In this document: piece after piece, positions 1 through 8,663 of the stretch
How the letters are laid out: each line of letters starts with the position of its first letter
Position numbering within the stretch: the first letter of the stretch is position 1
NCBI GenBank assembly: GCA_015232865.1
Contig: JADFYU010000005.1
Location: 87,343-115,554, forward strand
DNA length: 28,212 bases
Direction: 5' to 3'
Source of the DNA: Magnetococcales bacterium
GTDB taxonomy: Bacteria > Pseudomonadota > Magnetococcia > Magnetococcales > UBA8363
Notes under the pieces: generated by a model
What the model saw: the letters and a program-made list of their open reading frames with translations, nothing else
Told to the model about the DNA's origin: nothing
Database searches by the model: none
Position numbers and translations under genes: made by a program

Positions 1-87
1 GTCAATTCGGAACAATCTGCGCCCGCGCAAAAATAGGGCTGATCATTGTTGATTTGGATCGTGAAAAAATTGGGAGAGTACCTATAA

Positions 88-1326
88 ATGGAAATTATTG
101 ACATCATTCTTTTGATGCTCGGCTGTTTAATGATGGAAGCTTTTTTTTCTGGCGCGGAAATCGGTGTCGTCAGTGCCGATCGGATCAAACTTCGCCATGA
201 TGCCGCCAAGGGTAATAATGGGGCTAAATTGGCCCTTAAAATGTTGGAGAAACCTGAATTTCTTCTTTCGACAACCCTGGTAGGCACCAACATTGCCATC
301 GTAACCAACACGACATTGGCAACGCTGTTGGCTGTCCAGCTTTTTGGAAAGGAGAACAGTTGGGCAGCTATTGCCATTGTCGCTCCGTTGATCTGGGTGT
401 TTGGCGAGATTGTTCCCAAAAGTATTTTTCAGCAAAAAGCCAACACCATCACCCCCAAAATCATCTACATCATAAAAGGTGCCTCGTATCTGTTTTATCC
501 GATATTAATGGTATTTTCGGCGGTAACCCGGATGTTGACTCACTTGAGCGGAATCAAGGGTGGAACTCCTTTCACCTTAAAAAAGGAGATCGACATTATC
601 CTGAAGTTGCCTGACTCCAGCGGGGATGTTCGCCCGGAAGAAAAAACCATGATTCGGCGCATGTTTAATTTCGGTGAAACCAAAGTTCGAGATATTGCCA
701 AACCCTTGATCGATGTAACCGCCATTCCCAGTACCCTGACCTGTCGTCAGGCCAACAAAATCTCCTGGGACTGCTCCCATATTCGATTGCCGGTTTTTAA
801 AGGTCAGATCTATCAGATCATCGGAATTTACAATGCGCGCGAAAACATGCTGACCGATGGAGACACCCCAATAGAGTCTCTCATCAAACCAGCCCGATAC
901 ATTGCCGCATCCAAAAGCATTGAAGACCTTCTGGAAGAGTTTCAGGAAACCGGCTCCCGTTTTGCCATCATTGTCGACGAATATGGTGCCGCCGAGGGGA
1001 TTGTAACCCTGGAAGACATCATGGAACGCATTGTCGGCGAAATTGACGATGAATATGACAAAGACAAAGTGGTCTCTTCTGATTGGGTCAAAAAAATCTC
1101 TGAAAAGTGCTATGTGGTCAATCCGAGAATCGATCTGATCACCCTGGAAGAGGATTGGGGGATAGTCGTTCCAGACGGCCCTTATGAGACGCTCGGTGGA
1201 TTTTTGATGGAATTAGCGGGAGACATTCCCAAGCAGGGGCAACTGCTGAAGTATCAAAAAACCACGTTCCTGATAGAAAAAACCGCTGAAAAACTTCCCC
1301 GCGAGGTGCGTATTCAGTTGCAATAA
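88..1326 (+). CDS. CNNM/CorC-family membrane protein (DUF21-CBS-CBS-CorC_HlyC)
   Basis: This is an inner-membrane protein of the CNNM/CorC (HlyC) family, whose members are linked to magnesium and divalent-metal efflux and resistance. Residues about 1-180 form the DUF21 membrane region, with a hydrophobic first helix, then FFSGAEIGVVSADR and the conserved GTNIAIVTNT and FGEIVPKSIFQ stretches. A cytoplasmic CBS pair follows at about 205-325, including SRFAIIVDEYGAAEGIVTLE and DIMERIVGEIDDEYD. The CorC_HlyC domain is at about 335-410, with YETLGGFLME. The length of 412 aa is normal for the family. The ATG at 88 follows a GGGAGAG ribosome site about 10 nt upstream. It stands alone and is convergent with the next gene. 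The family call is secure; the transported ion cannot be read from the sequence. Confidence 0.9.
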   Translation: MEIIDIILLMLGCLMMEAFFSGAEIGVVSADRIKLRHDAAKGNNGAKLALKMLEKPEFLLSTTLVGTNIAIVTNTTLATLLAVQLFGKENSWAAIAIVAPLIWVFGEIVPKSIFQQKANTITPKIIYIIKGASYLFYPILMVFSAVTRMLTHLSGIKGGTPFTLKKEIDIILKLPDSSGDVRPEEKTMIRRMFNFGETKVRDIAKPLIDVTAIPSTLTCRQANKISWDCSHIRLPVFKGQIYQIIGIYNARENMLTDGDTPIESLIKPARYIAASKSIEDLLEEFQETGSRFAIIVDEYGAAEGIVTLEDIMERIVGEIDDEYDKDKVVSSDWVKKISEKCYVVNPRIDLITLEEDWGIVVPDGPYETLGGFLMELAGDIPKQGQLLKYQKTTFLIEKTAEKLPREVRIQLQ

Positions 1327-1427
1327 GGCGTCATGCTGGGGAGTGTAAAAAAAACAACAGGGAGGTAAAGCGCCGGGTTTTGGTCCAACTGTTGAGTTAG
1401 ACTAAAATTCGGCGCAATATTTTCCTG

Positions 1428-2231
1428 TTAGTTACTTTGATCCCGAAGAGCAGGAAGAATTTCCAAGGCCTTTTGCAACGCCTGCTCGCGCTCCATGTTG
1501 AAGGTGATTTGTGGGTTGTAGAGTATTTTCAACAACAACCGATCCTGCTCGGTCAACTCCAGATAGGGGCTGGTGTCGTTAAAAATAGAAGGCTCTACCG
1601 CATTGCTGTCATTGGGCAGTCCCATAATTTGCGCCAGCTCCTCTACGACACAGGCCCGCATCACCTGTCGAGAATGATGGCTGGGGAAAACCACGACGGC
1701 CCCTCGAATCTCATTTTTTCGTCTGAAATATCGGGCGAAGCAGGTGCTTGTCTTGATTTTTTGTTGTAAGTCTTCGCGGTTGTGATCAAAATATTTCAAC
1801 AGTGCTCCGGGAATTTTATCGTTGGGCAGATAGAAAAGAAGCACGTTGACGTTTTTTTTATCAAAATCTTTGGCCAAAGTTCCCTTTTTTTGCAGACCAT
1901 GGGAATAATACAGAGATACCGGGTGTCCGGTTATCTGTTGCAGGTCTTGAGCGTGCTGCATGACGTCGGACTCAAAATAGTCCGGGTATTGGCCTTGAAT
2001 CCCAAATCGAATCGGGTCCACCCATTTTCTGACCCTTGAAAATCGCTCCTTGGTAAACTCATTGCCAAAAGCGATTCGGTCGAAATTTTCAACGATTTGC
2101 CGGTCGGACAAACCGGAGGCAAAGCCAAACAAAAACGGTACGACAAATAAAACGATAAGCGTCCGACCTCGACTCTCCCACAATTCATGAAAACAGCTTT
2201 TAAAACCAGTTACTCTTGCAGAAAAAATCAT
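1428..2231 (-). CDS. DUF2927-like exported or membrane-anchored protein
   Basis: This 267-aa protein has one hydrophobic segment at about residues 25-41 (LIVLFVVPFLFGFASGL) and then a soluble domain, so it is probably secreted or anchored in the inner membrane facing the periplasm. The C-terminal half has the pattern I associate with DUF2927: ACVVEELAQIMGLPNDS, then PSIFND, then LTEQDRLLLKILYNPQI. The motif VVEELAQ is placed like the HE.TQ element of metalloprotease-like relatives but lacks the histidine, so peptidase activity is doubtful. The start is ATG with AGGA about 10 nt upstream. It is divergent from cheR with only 63 bp between them, so the two promoters must lie close together. The biological role is unknown and I infer none. 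Confidence 0.7.
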   Translation of the reverse strand: MIFSARVTGFKSCFHELWESRGRTLIVLFVVPFLFGFASGLSDRQIVENFDRIAFGNEFTKERFSRVRKWVDPIRFGIQGQYPDYFESDVMQHAQDLQQITGHPVSLYYSHGLQKKGTLAKDFDKKNVNVLLFYLPNDKIPGALLKYFDHNREDLQQKIKTSTCFARYFRRKNEIRGAVVVFPSHHSRQVMRACVVEELAQIMGLPNDSNAVEPSIFNDTSPYLELTEQDRLLLKILYNPQITFNMEREQALQKALEILPALRDQSN

Positions 2232-2294
2232 TTTTGGATTATCCTGGGTAGCGGAGAAATGTCGTTATTGGTTTAGAGGAACGAATAGATCATC

Positions 2295-3167
2295 ATGGGA
2301 ATAGCCGGAAAGCAGGTTCAAAGTCTAACCAGTTTATCCGATAAGGACTTCCAAAGACTGGCAAACTTCATCCAGACTCAGGTGGGCATCCAGATGCCCC
2401 CTTCAAAAAAATCCTTATTAACCGCCCGTCTGCAAAAAAGATTGCGCCTGTTGCAGATGAACTCGTTTACCGATTATGTCGATTGGGTGCTCAATCCACA
2501 ACATTCCGGGGACGAGTTGATCAATTTTTTGGATATGGTCACCACCAATAAAACCGATTTTTTTCGTGAACCGGCCCATTTTGAGTTTATGACCCACAAA
2601 GCCCTACCTGAGCTTCTGGCCAATGAAGGGGCCGGCTCCAAACGCCCCGTTCAAATTTGGAGTGCCCCCTGTTCAACCGGAGAAGAGCCTTACACCATGG
2701 GCATTGTTGCCCTGGAGTTTGCCAAATCCAACCGGATCGCCAATTACAAAGTGCAGATTTTGGGCACCGACCTCTCGACTCAAGCCATAAAAAAAGGCCA
2801 AAGCGCCACCTATGATCAATCCCGTGTCGAAGGGGTTCCGTTGACCATAAAGCGGGGGTATATGCTGAAAAGCAAAGATCCCGAAAAAAAATTGGTCCGC
2901 ATGAGTCGGGAACTTCGCGGATTGGTCAGCTTCAAGCATCTGAACTTCATGGATGTCGATTACAACATTCGCACCACGTTTGACATTATTTTTTGTCGGA
3001 ACTGCCTGATCTATTTTGATCGACCAACATCAGAGTCCATCGTCAACAAACTCTGTAGAAATCTGCTCCCCGGTGGATATTTTTTTGTCGGCCACTCAGA
3101 AACCCTCAACAACTTGAAGGTTCCACTCGTTCAGGTCGCCCCAACCATTTATCAGAAAAAAGGCTGA
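2295..3167 (+). CDS. cheR: CheR-type chemotaxis protein methyltransferase
   Basis: This enzyme transfers methyl groups from S-adenosylmethionine to glutamates on chemoreceptors, which sets receptor adaptation. The N-terminal all-helical CheR domain covers about residues 12-65. The Rossmann-like domain follows, with TTNKTDFFRE (83-92), the SAM-binding WSAPCSTGEEPYTMG (from 122), LGTDLS, and the typical FCRNCLIYFD near 235-245. The length of 290 aa is normal for a stand-alone CheR without TPR repeats. The ATG at 2295 is the first good start; a GAGGAA lies rather far upstream (about 14 nt), so the start is moderately certain. No other chemotaxis genes lie nearby, so this is an orphan cheR whose receptor and CheB partners must be elsewhere. 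Confidence 0.93.
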   Translation: MGIAGKQVQSLTSLSDKDFQRLANFIQTQVGIQMPPSKKSLLTARLQKRLRLLQMNSFTDYVDWVLNPQHSGDELINFLDMVTTNKTDFFREPAHFEFMTHKALPELLANEGAGSKRPVQIWSAPCSTGEEPYTMGIVALEFAKSNRIANYKVQILGTDLSTQAIKKGQSATYDQSRVEGVPLTIKRGYMLKSKDPEKKLVRMSRELRGLVSFKHLNFMDVDYNIRTTFDIIFCRNCLIYFDRPTSESIVNKLCRNLLPGGYFFVGHSETLNNLKVPLVQVAPTIYQKKG

Positions 3168-3233
3168 GCGGAGTGAAAGAATCAACGCCTGCCGTTTTCA
3201 GCTCAAAAAATTTAACCGCTGAGGATGGATGGA

Positions 3234-4124
3234 ATGGAGCCTGATGCTTACAGCCGACGTTTTCTCTTTGGCGACGGAGAGAGCCGTCTGCTTGGCGTTT
3301 TCGGCGATCCGATTGCCCACTCCCTCTCGCCAAAAATCCACAATCTCTCTTTGGCACAACTGGATCTCAATTACCGGTATCTGCCCTTTCACGTTCGTCC
3401 GAACCATTTAAAGGCGGCCCTGGCCGGATTCAAAGCCTTGGGCGGTGTCGGATTTAACGCGACGGTTCCTCACAAGGAGGCTCTGCTGCCGTTGATGGAT
3501 CGCTTGGACCCGGTTGCCAATAAAATTGGTGCCGTCAACACCGTCGATATTCAACAAGACGGAACCTGCGTGGGATACAATACCGACGCCTATGGATTTT
3601 TAACGGCTCTCCGGGAGCAATATAGCGCCCCCCTGGCTGACAAGAACATTTTGGTTCTCGGTGCGGGCGGGGCATGTCGAGCCGTATTGGTCGCCCTGTT
3701 GGATGGCGGAGCCAAGCGCATTTTACTGGCTAATCGTACCGTCGAACGTGCCAAAGCTCTGGCAGATCACCTGTTAAGCTTTTCGGAGTATGACAATGCC
3801 CGCATTACTCCCCTGCCCCTGAATTTCAACCAACTCCCACAAGATCAGATCGATATTCTGGTCAACACCACCTCTCTGGGTCTGCACAACTCCGATCCTC
3901 TGCCCCTGGATCTGTCCAGAATGGGGCCGCAAACGTTAGTCTACGATATTGTCTATTCCAGCCAGGGAACCCCGTTGCAAGCCAGGGCTGCAGCCCTGGG
4001 TTTACCCATTGTGGATGGCTTGGGCATGCTGATTCATCAAGCGGCGCGCGCCTTTCAAATCTGGACCGGAGAGCCGATGCCGGTCCAACTGGTTAAAGAT
4101 CAAATTTTTGGGATCAACCCTTAA
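3234..4124 (+). CDS. aroE: Shikimate dehydrogenase
   Basis: This enzyme reduces 3-dehydroshikimate to shikimate with NADPH, the fourth step of chorismate and aromatic amino acid synthesis, in the cytosol. Family signatures appear in order: FGDPIAHSLSPKIHN (shikimate-binding serines), NATVPHKEAL (catalytic lysine), GAVNTV, NTDAYGF (catalytic aspartate), the dinucleotide loop GAGGACRAV, then NRT and NTTSLG, and the C-terminal DGLGMLIHQAARAF. I chose the ATG at 3234 because GAGG at 3221-3224 sits 9 nt before it. The in-frame ATG at 3225 touches that site and would add only three residues. The product is about 296 aa, slightly longer than E. coli AroE because of a short N-terminal extension. It lies about 60 bp downstream of cheR and could be co-transcribed with it. 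Confidence 0.95.
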   Translation: MEPDAYSRRFLFGDGESRLLGVFGDPIAHSLSPKIHNLSLAQLDLNYRYLPFHVRPNHLKAALAGFKALGGVGFNATVPHKEALLPLMDRLDPVANKIGAVNTVDIQQDGTCVGYNTDAYGFLTALREQYSAPLADKNILVLGAGGACRAVLVALLDGGAKRILLANRTVERAKALADHLLSFSEYDNARITPLPLNFNQLPQDQIDILVNTTSLGLHNSDPLPLDLSRMGPQTLVYDIVYSSQGTPLQARAAALGLPIVDGLGMLIHQAARAFQIWTGEPMPVQLVKDQIFGINP

Positions 4125-4439
4125 AATCCGGAAGCGAGCTGGGCCGGTTCAATCGAAACCTGTCAAATTTCCATCAAAACAACAAAGGAAGTGTGCGCGA
4201 GCGCGGGGCGGTTTTAATCCCGTTAACCGAGATTCGGCATTCTGGCGGACATTAGTGGCGCAAAACACTGATTTATAAAATAAAAATATTATATTTCAAC
4301 CTGAAAAAAACGCTTCCGGCCCCACCTGCAATCTGGATTTAACCGCTAATAACAGGCTTAATGATACTTGGCATGAGAATTGAAAGATTTTGGTCAGTCC
4401 CAAACAATAAATAACATTCTGACCAGAAGGAAACAGACC
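4125..4439. other. Intergenic stretch of 315 bp with AT-rich core
   Basis: No coding frame is convincing here. A 9-bp inverted repeat, CCGGAAGCG at 4128-4136 and CGCTTCCGG at 4311-4319, brackets most of the interval. An AT-rich core at about 4270-4300 could act as an upstream promoter element. Just before the small gene at 4440 there is a weak sigma-54-like sequence, listed separately. The short motif ATTCGGCAT at 4232 resembles other intergenic ATTCGGC motifs in this window. Confidence 0.4.
4369..4384 (+). promoter_or_regulatory. Weak sigma-54-like (-24/-12) promoter candidate
   Basis: The sequence TGGCATGAGAATTGAA resembles the TGGCAC-N5-TTGCA pattern with the correct spacing, but the invariant GC at -12 is GA here. 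If used, transcription would begin about 12 bases downstream, leaving a leader of about 45 nt before the small gene at 4440. The damaged -12 element makes this only a candidate. Confidence 0.18.
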
Positions 4440-4631
4440 ATGTCAGGTGAGATGACCGAGCTAGAAGAAAAAATGAACCGCCTTAAAAAAAATCCCAGCG
4501 TATTTGACATCATCAAACGCCACAGTGGAGTCAAAGACTTCAGCAACCTCAGCGCATTGACGACACCGGCCCTCAATCGTCTCAAGCGGTATGTTGACTA
4601 CTATTACGGAATTGTCACCTGTCCAGCATAA
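4440..4631 (+). CDS. Small protein of unknown function (63 aa)
   Basis: I do not recognise this protein. The ATG at 4440 is preceded by AGAAGGAAACAGACC, a good ribosome site about 9 nt away. An in-frame extension upstream to 4380 has no such site. The 63-aa product begins with a charged, probably helical segment (MTELEEKMNRLKKNP), continues with FDIIKRHSGVKDFSNLSAL, and ends with LNRLKRYVDYYYGIVTCPA, which carries a tyrosine triplet and a single cysteine three residues from the C terminus. It has no signal peptide or membrane helix. It sits alone between aroE and the convergent gly operon. Possible roles include a small regulatory or adaptor protein, but nothing in the sequence settles that. 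Confidence 0.6.
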   Translation: MSGEMTELEEKMNRLKKNPSVFDIIKRHSGVKDFSNLSALTTPALNRLKRYVDYYYGIVTCPA

Positions 4632-4783
4632 GATAAGTGACGAGGTCTTGGTCGGATGATCAATAAACCTGAATTCGGCAGCAGATCGTACAAACCATTT
4701 GATCTGAATCTAGTTTAAAAAGAGAAAAAAACTAAAAAAATCGTTTAAAAAAAGAGAGAGAGTCAGCTAAAAAAACGGATAAC

Positions 4784-4803
4784 GGGGGGCTGGCCGGCCC
4801 CCC
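4784..4803 (-). terminator. GC-rich hairpin, probable terminator of the gly operon
   Basis: A perfect 7-bp stem GGGGGGC/GCCCCCC encloses the loop TGGCCG. Read on the minus strand it follows the last gene of glyQ-glyS-VOC and is followed by GTTATCCG and a run of seven T, close to the classical intrinsic terminator. On the plus strand, downstream of the 63-aa gene, the trailing sequence is ATTTATT, so it may work in both directions. Confidence 0.6.
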
Positions 4804-4879
4804 ATTTATTCGAATCTACGCCTTATCCTGCCTAAGGGCCGCGTTGCAACCCTAACAAAGAGCGTCTGCACCATCGTCG

Positions 4880-5323
4880 TCAGTGGGTCATTCCGTTCCA
4901 GTCGGACGGAAACTCTGAGAAAGAGTAATAGAACGGGTTCCAGATAATGCGCCACAAATGGCCATTCGGGTCTGAAAAATAGCCGGAATACTCTCCAGAG
5001 GAAAGTATCTTGGGGGGCTTGAGCAATTGAGCACCCGCTTCTACCGCCTGCGCAATCACCTGGTCGACTTCCGATTTGCTGGCCACATGATGACAGAGCG
5101 TATTCATACTGGGCATCAGGCCGTCCCCTTTGGGCGCAACCCAGTTGCCATCCTCGATCAATGCCCACTTCGGCAAGAGGGCGAGCCAGGAGTTGCTCAG
5201 ACTGAAAATGGCGACATTTCCCTCTTGGGCCATACTGGTAAATCCCAGCGCATCCTCATAAAAAAGAATAGCCTCATCCAGGTCATCCACCCCCAAAGTC
5301 ACCAGATTTAATTGTAGTGCCAT
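4880..5323 (-). CDS. VOC (glyoxalase/bleomycin-resistance) family protein
   Basis: This is a 147-aa single-domain protein of the vicinal oxygen chelate fold. It begins with LVTLGVDDLDEAILFYEDAL, the typical first beta-alpha unit of glyoxalase-like domains. It has CHHVASKSEVDQVIAQAVEAG as the start of the second repeat and ends with GYFSDPNGHLWRIIWNP, the usual D-P-x-G-x-x-W pattern. Metal ligands cannot be assigned with certainty, and many members of this family are not enzymes of known substrate. The ATG lies 3 bp after the glyS stop, and its ribosome site GGAGTAA is inside the end of glyS, so it is the third gene of the glyQ-glyS operon. That position does not by itself reveal a link to translation. 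Confidence 0.85.
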   Translation of the reverse strand: MALQLNLVTLGVDDLDEAILFYEDALGFTSMAQEGNVAIFSLSNSWLALLPKWALIEDGNWVAPKGDGLMPSMNTLCHHVASKSEVDQVIAQAVEAGAQLLKPPKILSSGEYSGYFSDPNGHLWRIIWNPFYYSFSEFPSDWNGMTH

Positions 5324-5326
5324 TAT

Positions 5327-7438
5327 TTACTCCGGTAGAACCAAGCGACTGACATCGGCAACCAAACCGAATGTCCCCCGAACCATTGCCAGTAAGGCTA
5401 AACGATTTTCACGAATAGCCAGATCCTTGTCCATCACCATGACTTGATCAAAAAAGCGGTCGATGTTATCTCGCAAACCGGCTAGCGCCGTCAATGCTTC
5501 ATCGTAAGATTGTTTGGCGACATGCCCCTCTACCCTGTCAACACAATCAGAAACCCGTTGATTTAGATCTATTTCCGACTTTTCCATCAATAGAGGCGCC
5601 TGTATCTCAGCTCTCCAATCCACCCCGCTCTCCATTGTTCTGCCCGATTTGCTCAAGATGTTGGCAATGCGTTTGTTTGCCGCCACCAACGCCGTATATT
5701 CCGGCTGCGCCTTGAATGCCGACAAGGATTTGACGCGTAAAACCACATCGCACAGATCATCCAAGCCCAAAGATTGGACGGCATCAATCAGGTCATAATC
5801 AAACCCTTCTGACTTGAGAAAACTTTTCAACCGGCCATAGAAAAAGGCCAGGATTTTATCGACGGTATCCTCCATGGACTCTTCAAGCAAACCGGGCTTG
5901 TAGGCGTTGTACGCCGCTGCCAGAAGCGGTTTGAGGGGGAGTTTCAGTCCCTGACCATCCAACACCATACGAATCACACCCAAAGCAGCCCGGCGCAGGG
6001 CAAAGGGATCTTTGGCCCCACTGGGGACCAGGCCGAGACCAAAGCAGCCGACCAGGGTGTCCAGTTTATCGGCCAGGGAGACCGCCACTCCCGCGAGGCT
6101 TTTTGGCAGATCGTCCGCCGCACCCTGGGGTCGATAATGTTCTCGGATGGCTGTCGCCGTCTGCTTGGAGGCTCCAAAGGCTAAAGCATAATAGCCTCCC
6201 ATGATACCCTGAAGTTCCGGGAATTCTCCAACCATGCCGGTGACCAAATCGCATTTACACAGTCGAGCCGCATTGAGCGTGTCATTCAGGGGAATTTCCG
6301 GGATCACCAAGGCGATCTGCCTGGTCAGCGATTCAATACGCAGGCTCTTTTCGTAGAGCGTCCCCAGCTTGGCCTGAAAAACCACGGACTCAAGGTTTTC
6401 CAAGCGGCTTTCCAACGCGATGTTCTGGTCCGACTCCCAGTAAAACGCTGCATCTTCGAGGCGGGCTTTGAGAACGCGCTCGTAACCGGCAATCAGGACC
6501 GAATTATCTTCGGTGTCAATATTGCTGATGGCGATGAAATGGGGAAGAAGCGTTCCGTTTTGATCCTGGATCGGAAAATATTTTTGATGATACTGCATGG
6601 AGGTAATCAGCACCTCCGAAGGAATGCTCAGATAGCAGGGGTCAAAATTACCCATCAACGGTACCGGCCATTCGGTCAAGCCGACGTTTTCCATAAGCAA
6701 TGCTTCGGAAACGATAGCGCTGCCACCGGCTTTTTTCGCCAGGCTTTTCACCCCTTTGCGAATCTGCTTTTTCCGATCATCCGAGCAAAGAACCACCTTG
6801 CCTTTTTTCAGGGCTTTTTGATAGCTGTCATAATCACTGACACGAAACGGGCCGCGAGCCAGAAAACGGTGACCCTGGGTCAAATTGCCAGCAGCCAGAC
6901 CGTCTATGGTGGAAAAAGGCAGCACCTGACCATCGAGAATGGCCAGTATCCAGTTGATGGGACGAACAAATCGCATCTCGCCATCACCCCAACGTTGGGA
7001 TTTCGGCCAAGGAAAATTACTGAGAATTTCGTTCATGACCTGAGGCAGGATCTCTTTGGCCGCCAGTCCAGTTTGGCGGATGTTATAAACGAGATAATCC
7101 CCTTTTGGAGTCTGCAAACGTCCTAGATCAGCCACCGAGACACCAAGTCCGCCGGCAAAACCCAAAGCCGCTTTGGTCGGATTTCCCTCGGCATCAAAGG
7201 CCCGGTCAACCGGTGGTCCCCGGCGTTCTTCGACGGTATCCACCTGTTTTGCCAAAAGACCGTCGATGGCGACCGTCAAGCGGCGGGGAGTTCCCTGGGT
7301 CTCGACGCTTAAACCGTCCTGAGACAAGCCATGGTCGCTCAAGGCTTTTTCCATGTTGATTTGGAGCGCTTGAATGGCGGCAGCCAGTTTTCCGGCTGGA
7401 ATCTCCTCGGTTCCAATCTCCCACAAAAAGCGACTCAC
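5327..7438 (-). CDS. glyS: Glycine--tRNA ligase beta subunit
   Basis: This is the beta subunit of the alpha2beta2 bacterial glycyl-tRNA synthetase, which carries most of the tRNA-binding surface while GlyQ holds the aminoacylation site. The protein starts with [15 protein letters not shown] and contains the family hallmarks [21 protein letters not shown]-like [31 protein letters not shown] near 480, and a C-terminal anticodon-binding-type domain ending around [11 protein letters not shown]. The length of 703 aa is normal. The start overlaps the glyQ stop by 4 bp (ATGA), so the two are translationally coupled in the correct alpha-beta order. I see no frameshift or missing block. Confidence 0.97.
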   Translation of the reverse strand: MSRFLWEIGTEEIPAGKLAAAIQALQINMEKALSDHGLSQDGLSVETQGTPRRLTVAIDGLLAKQVDTVEERRGPPVDRAFDAEGNPTKAALGFAGGLGVSVADLGRLQTPKGDYLVYNIRQTGLAAKEILPQVMNEILSNFPWPKSQRWGDGEMRFVRPINWILAILDGQVLPFSTIDGLAAGNLTQGHRFLARGPFRVSDYDSYQKALKKGKVVLCSDDRKKQIRKGVKSLAKKAGGSAIVSEALLMENVGLTEWPVPLMGNFDPCYLSIPSEVLITSMQYHQKYFPIQDQNGTLLPHFIAISNIDTEDNSVLIAGYERVLKARLEDAAFYWESDQNIALESRLENLESVVFQAKLGTLYEKSLRIESLTRQIALVIPEIPLNDTLNAARLCKCDLVTGMVGEFPELQGIMGGYYALAFGASKQTATAIREHYRPQGAADDLPKSLAGVAVSLADKLDTLVGCFGLGLVPSGAKDPFALRRAALGVIRMVLDGQGLKLPLKPLLAAAYNAYKPGLLEESMEDTVDKILAFFYGRLKSFLKSEGFDYDLIDAVQSLGLDDLCDVVLRVKSLSAFKAQPEYTALVAANKRIANILSKSGRTMESGVDWRAEIQAPLLMEKSEIDLNQRVSDCVDRVEGHVAKQSYDEALTALAGLRDNIDRFFDQVMVMDKDLAIRENRLALLAMVRGTFGLVADVSRLVLPE

Positions 7439-8328
7439 GACTTCACCTCAGATTTTTTTGTTTTTTTGAGCAGGGGAAAGCCCATGGCTTCCCGTTGGGC
7501 ATAATAGCAGAGAGCGACCTGTCGGGCTAAATGTCGCACCCGTCCGATATAGGCGGCCCGTTCGGTGACGCTGATGGCTCCCCTGGCATCCAGCAGGTTG
7601 AACGCATGAGAGCATTTGATGACCTGGTCGTATGCCGGCTTTGGCAGTTCGGCCTTGGCCAGGGCTATGGCTTCAGCCTCGTGACTGGTGAACAGCTCAA
7701 ACAACAACTGGGTGTTGGCCCGTTCAAAGTTAAAACGGGAATAGTCAACCTCGTTCTGGTGAAAGACGTCGCCATAGGTCACCTCATCGGTATAGTTCAA
7801 CTCAAAGACGTTCTCTTTACCTTGGATGTACATGGCCAACCGTTCCAAACCATAAGTTATCTCGCCGGAAACCGGTTTGAGGTCCAGACCGCCGACCTGT
7901 TGGAAGTAGGTAAACTGAGTCACCTCCATACCATCCAACCAGACCTCCCAACCCAACCCCCAGGCTCCCAAGGTCGGACTCTCCCAGTCATCTTCGACGA
8001 AGCGAATATCGTGGGCTTTCGGGTCGATGCCGATAGCCGCCAGAGAGTCCAGGTAGAGGTCTTGAATATTGGCCGGAGAGGGCTTCAAAATAACCTGGAA
8101 CTGGTAATAGTGTTGCAGTCGATTGGGATTGTTGCCATACCGACCGTCAGTGGGACGCCTGGAGGGTTGAACATAGGCCGCATTCCAAGGCTCAGGCCCT
8201 AGAACATTGAGGAAAGTCGCTGGGTGAAAAGTGCCGGCTCCCATCTCCATATCATAGGGTTGAAGGACCACACATCCCTGTTTTGACCAGAATGCCTCTA
8301 ATGCAAAAATCAACTCTTGAAAGGTCAC
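7435..8328 (-). CDS. glyQ: Glycine--tRNA ligase alpha subunit
   Basis: This is the catalytic alpha subunit of the tetrameric glycyl-tRNA synthetase, which activates glycine with ATP and charges tRNA-Gly. It has the diagnostic start [20 protein letters not shown], then [35 protein letters not shown] (about 57-76), and the class II signature around [20 protein letters not shown]. The length of 297 aa is standard. The start codon is GTG at 8328, with GAGGAGA upstream, because the conserved N terminus ([13 protein letters not shown]) begins there. It is the first gene of the glyQ-glyS-VOC operon and is divergent from waaA across a 335-bp gap. Confidence 0.97.
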   Translation of the reverse strand: MTFQELIFALEAFWSKQGCVVLQPYDMEMGAGTFHPATFLNVLGPEPWNAAYVQPSRRPTDGRYGNNPNRLQHYYQFQVILKPSPANIQDLYLDSLAAIGIDPKAHDIRFVEDDWESPTLGAWGLGWEVWLDGMEVTQFTYFQQVGGLDLKPVSGEITYGLERLAMYIQGKENVFELNYTDEVTYGDVFHQNEVDYSRFNFERANTQLLFELFTSHEAEAIALAKAELPKPAYDQVIKCSHAFNLLDARGAISVTERAAYIGRVRHLARQVALCYYAQREAMGFPLLKKTKKSEVKS

Positions 8329-8663
8329 GACCTGTACTTTCTCCTCACCGACAATGAACCGAATTTGAGGGGATGATCCTCGCTCATTGTTCCCCTGTCA
8401 AGCACCTCTGACAGAAGATATTGTCATCACAAAATATAGCTGTTGGCTCTGATGCGCTAACCGTTAAAAATACCGCTCTTTTTTTCTGCACCATTAAAAA
8501 AATAAAATCGATGACCGTCCTAAAAAAAAACCTTCTCGGATTAATACAAGCTGGCCGACTTTTTTACCGCTTGCTTGTATTAAGAACCTGGACGTAATCT
8601 AACTTTGTGGTTAAGACTGGCGTGTCAGTTTTTTTGGGCCATCCACCGACCATGACAAAATAA
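8329..8663. other. Divergent glyQ/waaA promoter region (335 bp)
   Basis: No coding frame is supported in this interval. It must carry promoters for the minus-strand gly operon and the plus-strand waaA-lpxK operon. The visible structure is an 11-bp perfect inverted repeat at 8541-8583, listed separately. I see no T-box leader, and I would not expect one outside Firmicutes and Actinobacteria. Confidence 0.5.
8541..8583. promoter_or_regulatory. Perfect 11-bp inverted repeat in the glyQ/waaA gap
   Basis: TTAATACAAGC at 8541-8551 is matched by GCTTGTATTAA at 8573-8583, separated by 21 bases containing a run of six T. It lies between divergent genes, about 80 bp before waaA. As DNA it could be an operator with half-sites about three helical turns apart; as RNA it could be a stem-loop in the waaA leader. 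I cannot tell which. Confidence 0.35.

Noticed and set aside
1..33. A short open frame at the left edge ending in TAG at 34-36 that might be the end of an upstream gene
   Set aside because: Eleven codons without recognisable content cannot be told from chance.
1353..1398. A possible terminator between the CNNM-type gene and the DUF2927-like gene (CAACAG and CTGTTG arms)
   Set aside because: It has only a 6-bp stem with a long loop and no T run, too weak to call although the convergent position is suitable.
6539..7126. A 195-aa plus-strand open frame opposite glyS
   Set aside because: glyS on the other strand is unambiguous across this stretch; the frame has no ribosome site and no family signature.
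7531..8202. A 223-aa plus-strand open frame opposite glyQ
   Set aside because: It is antisense to a complete, highly conserved glyQ.
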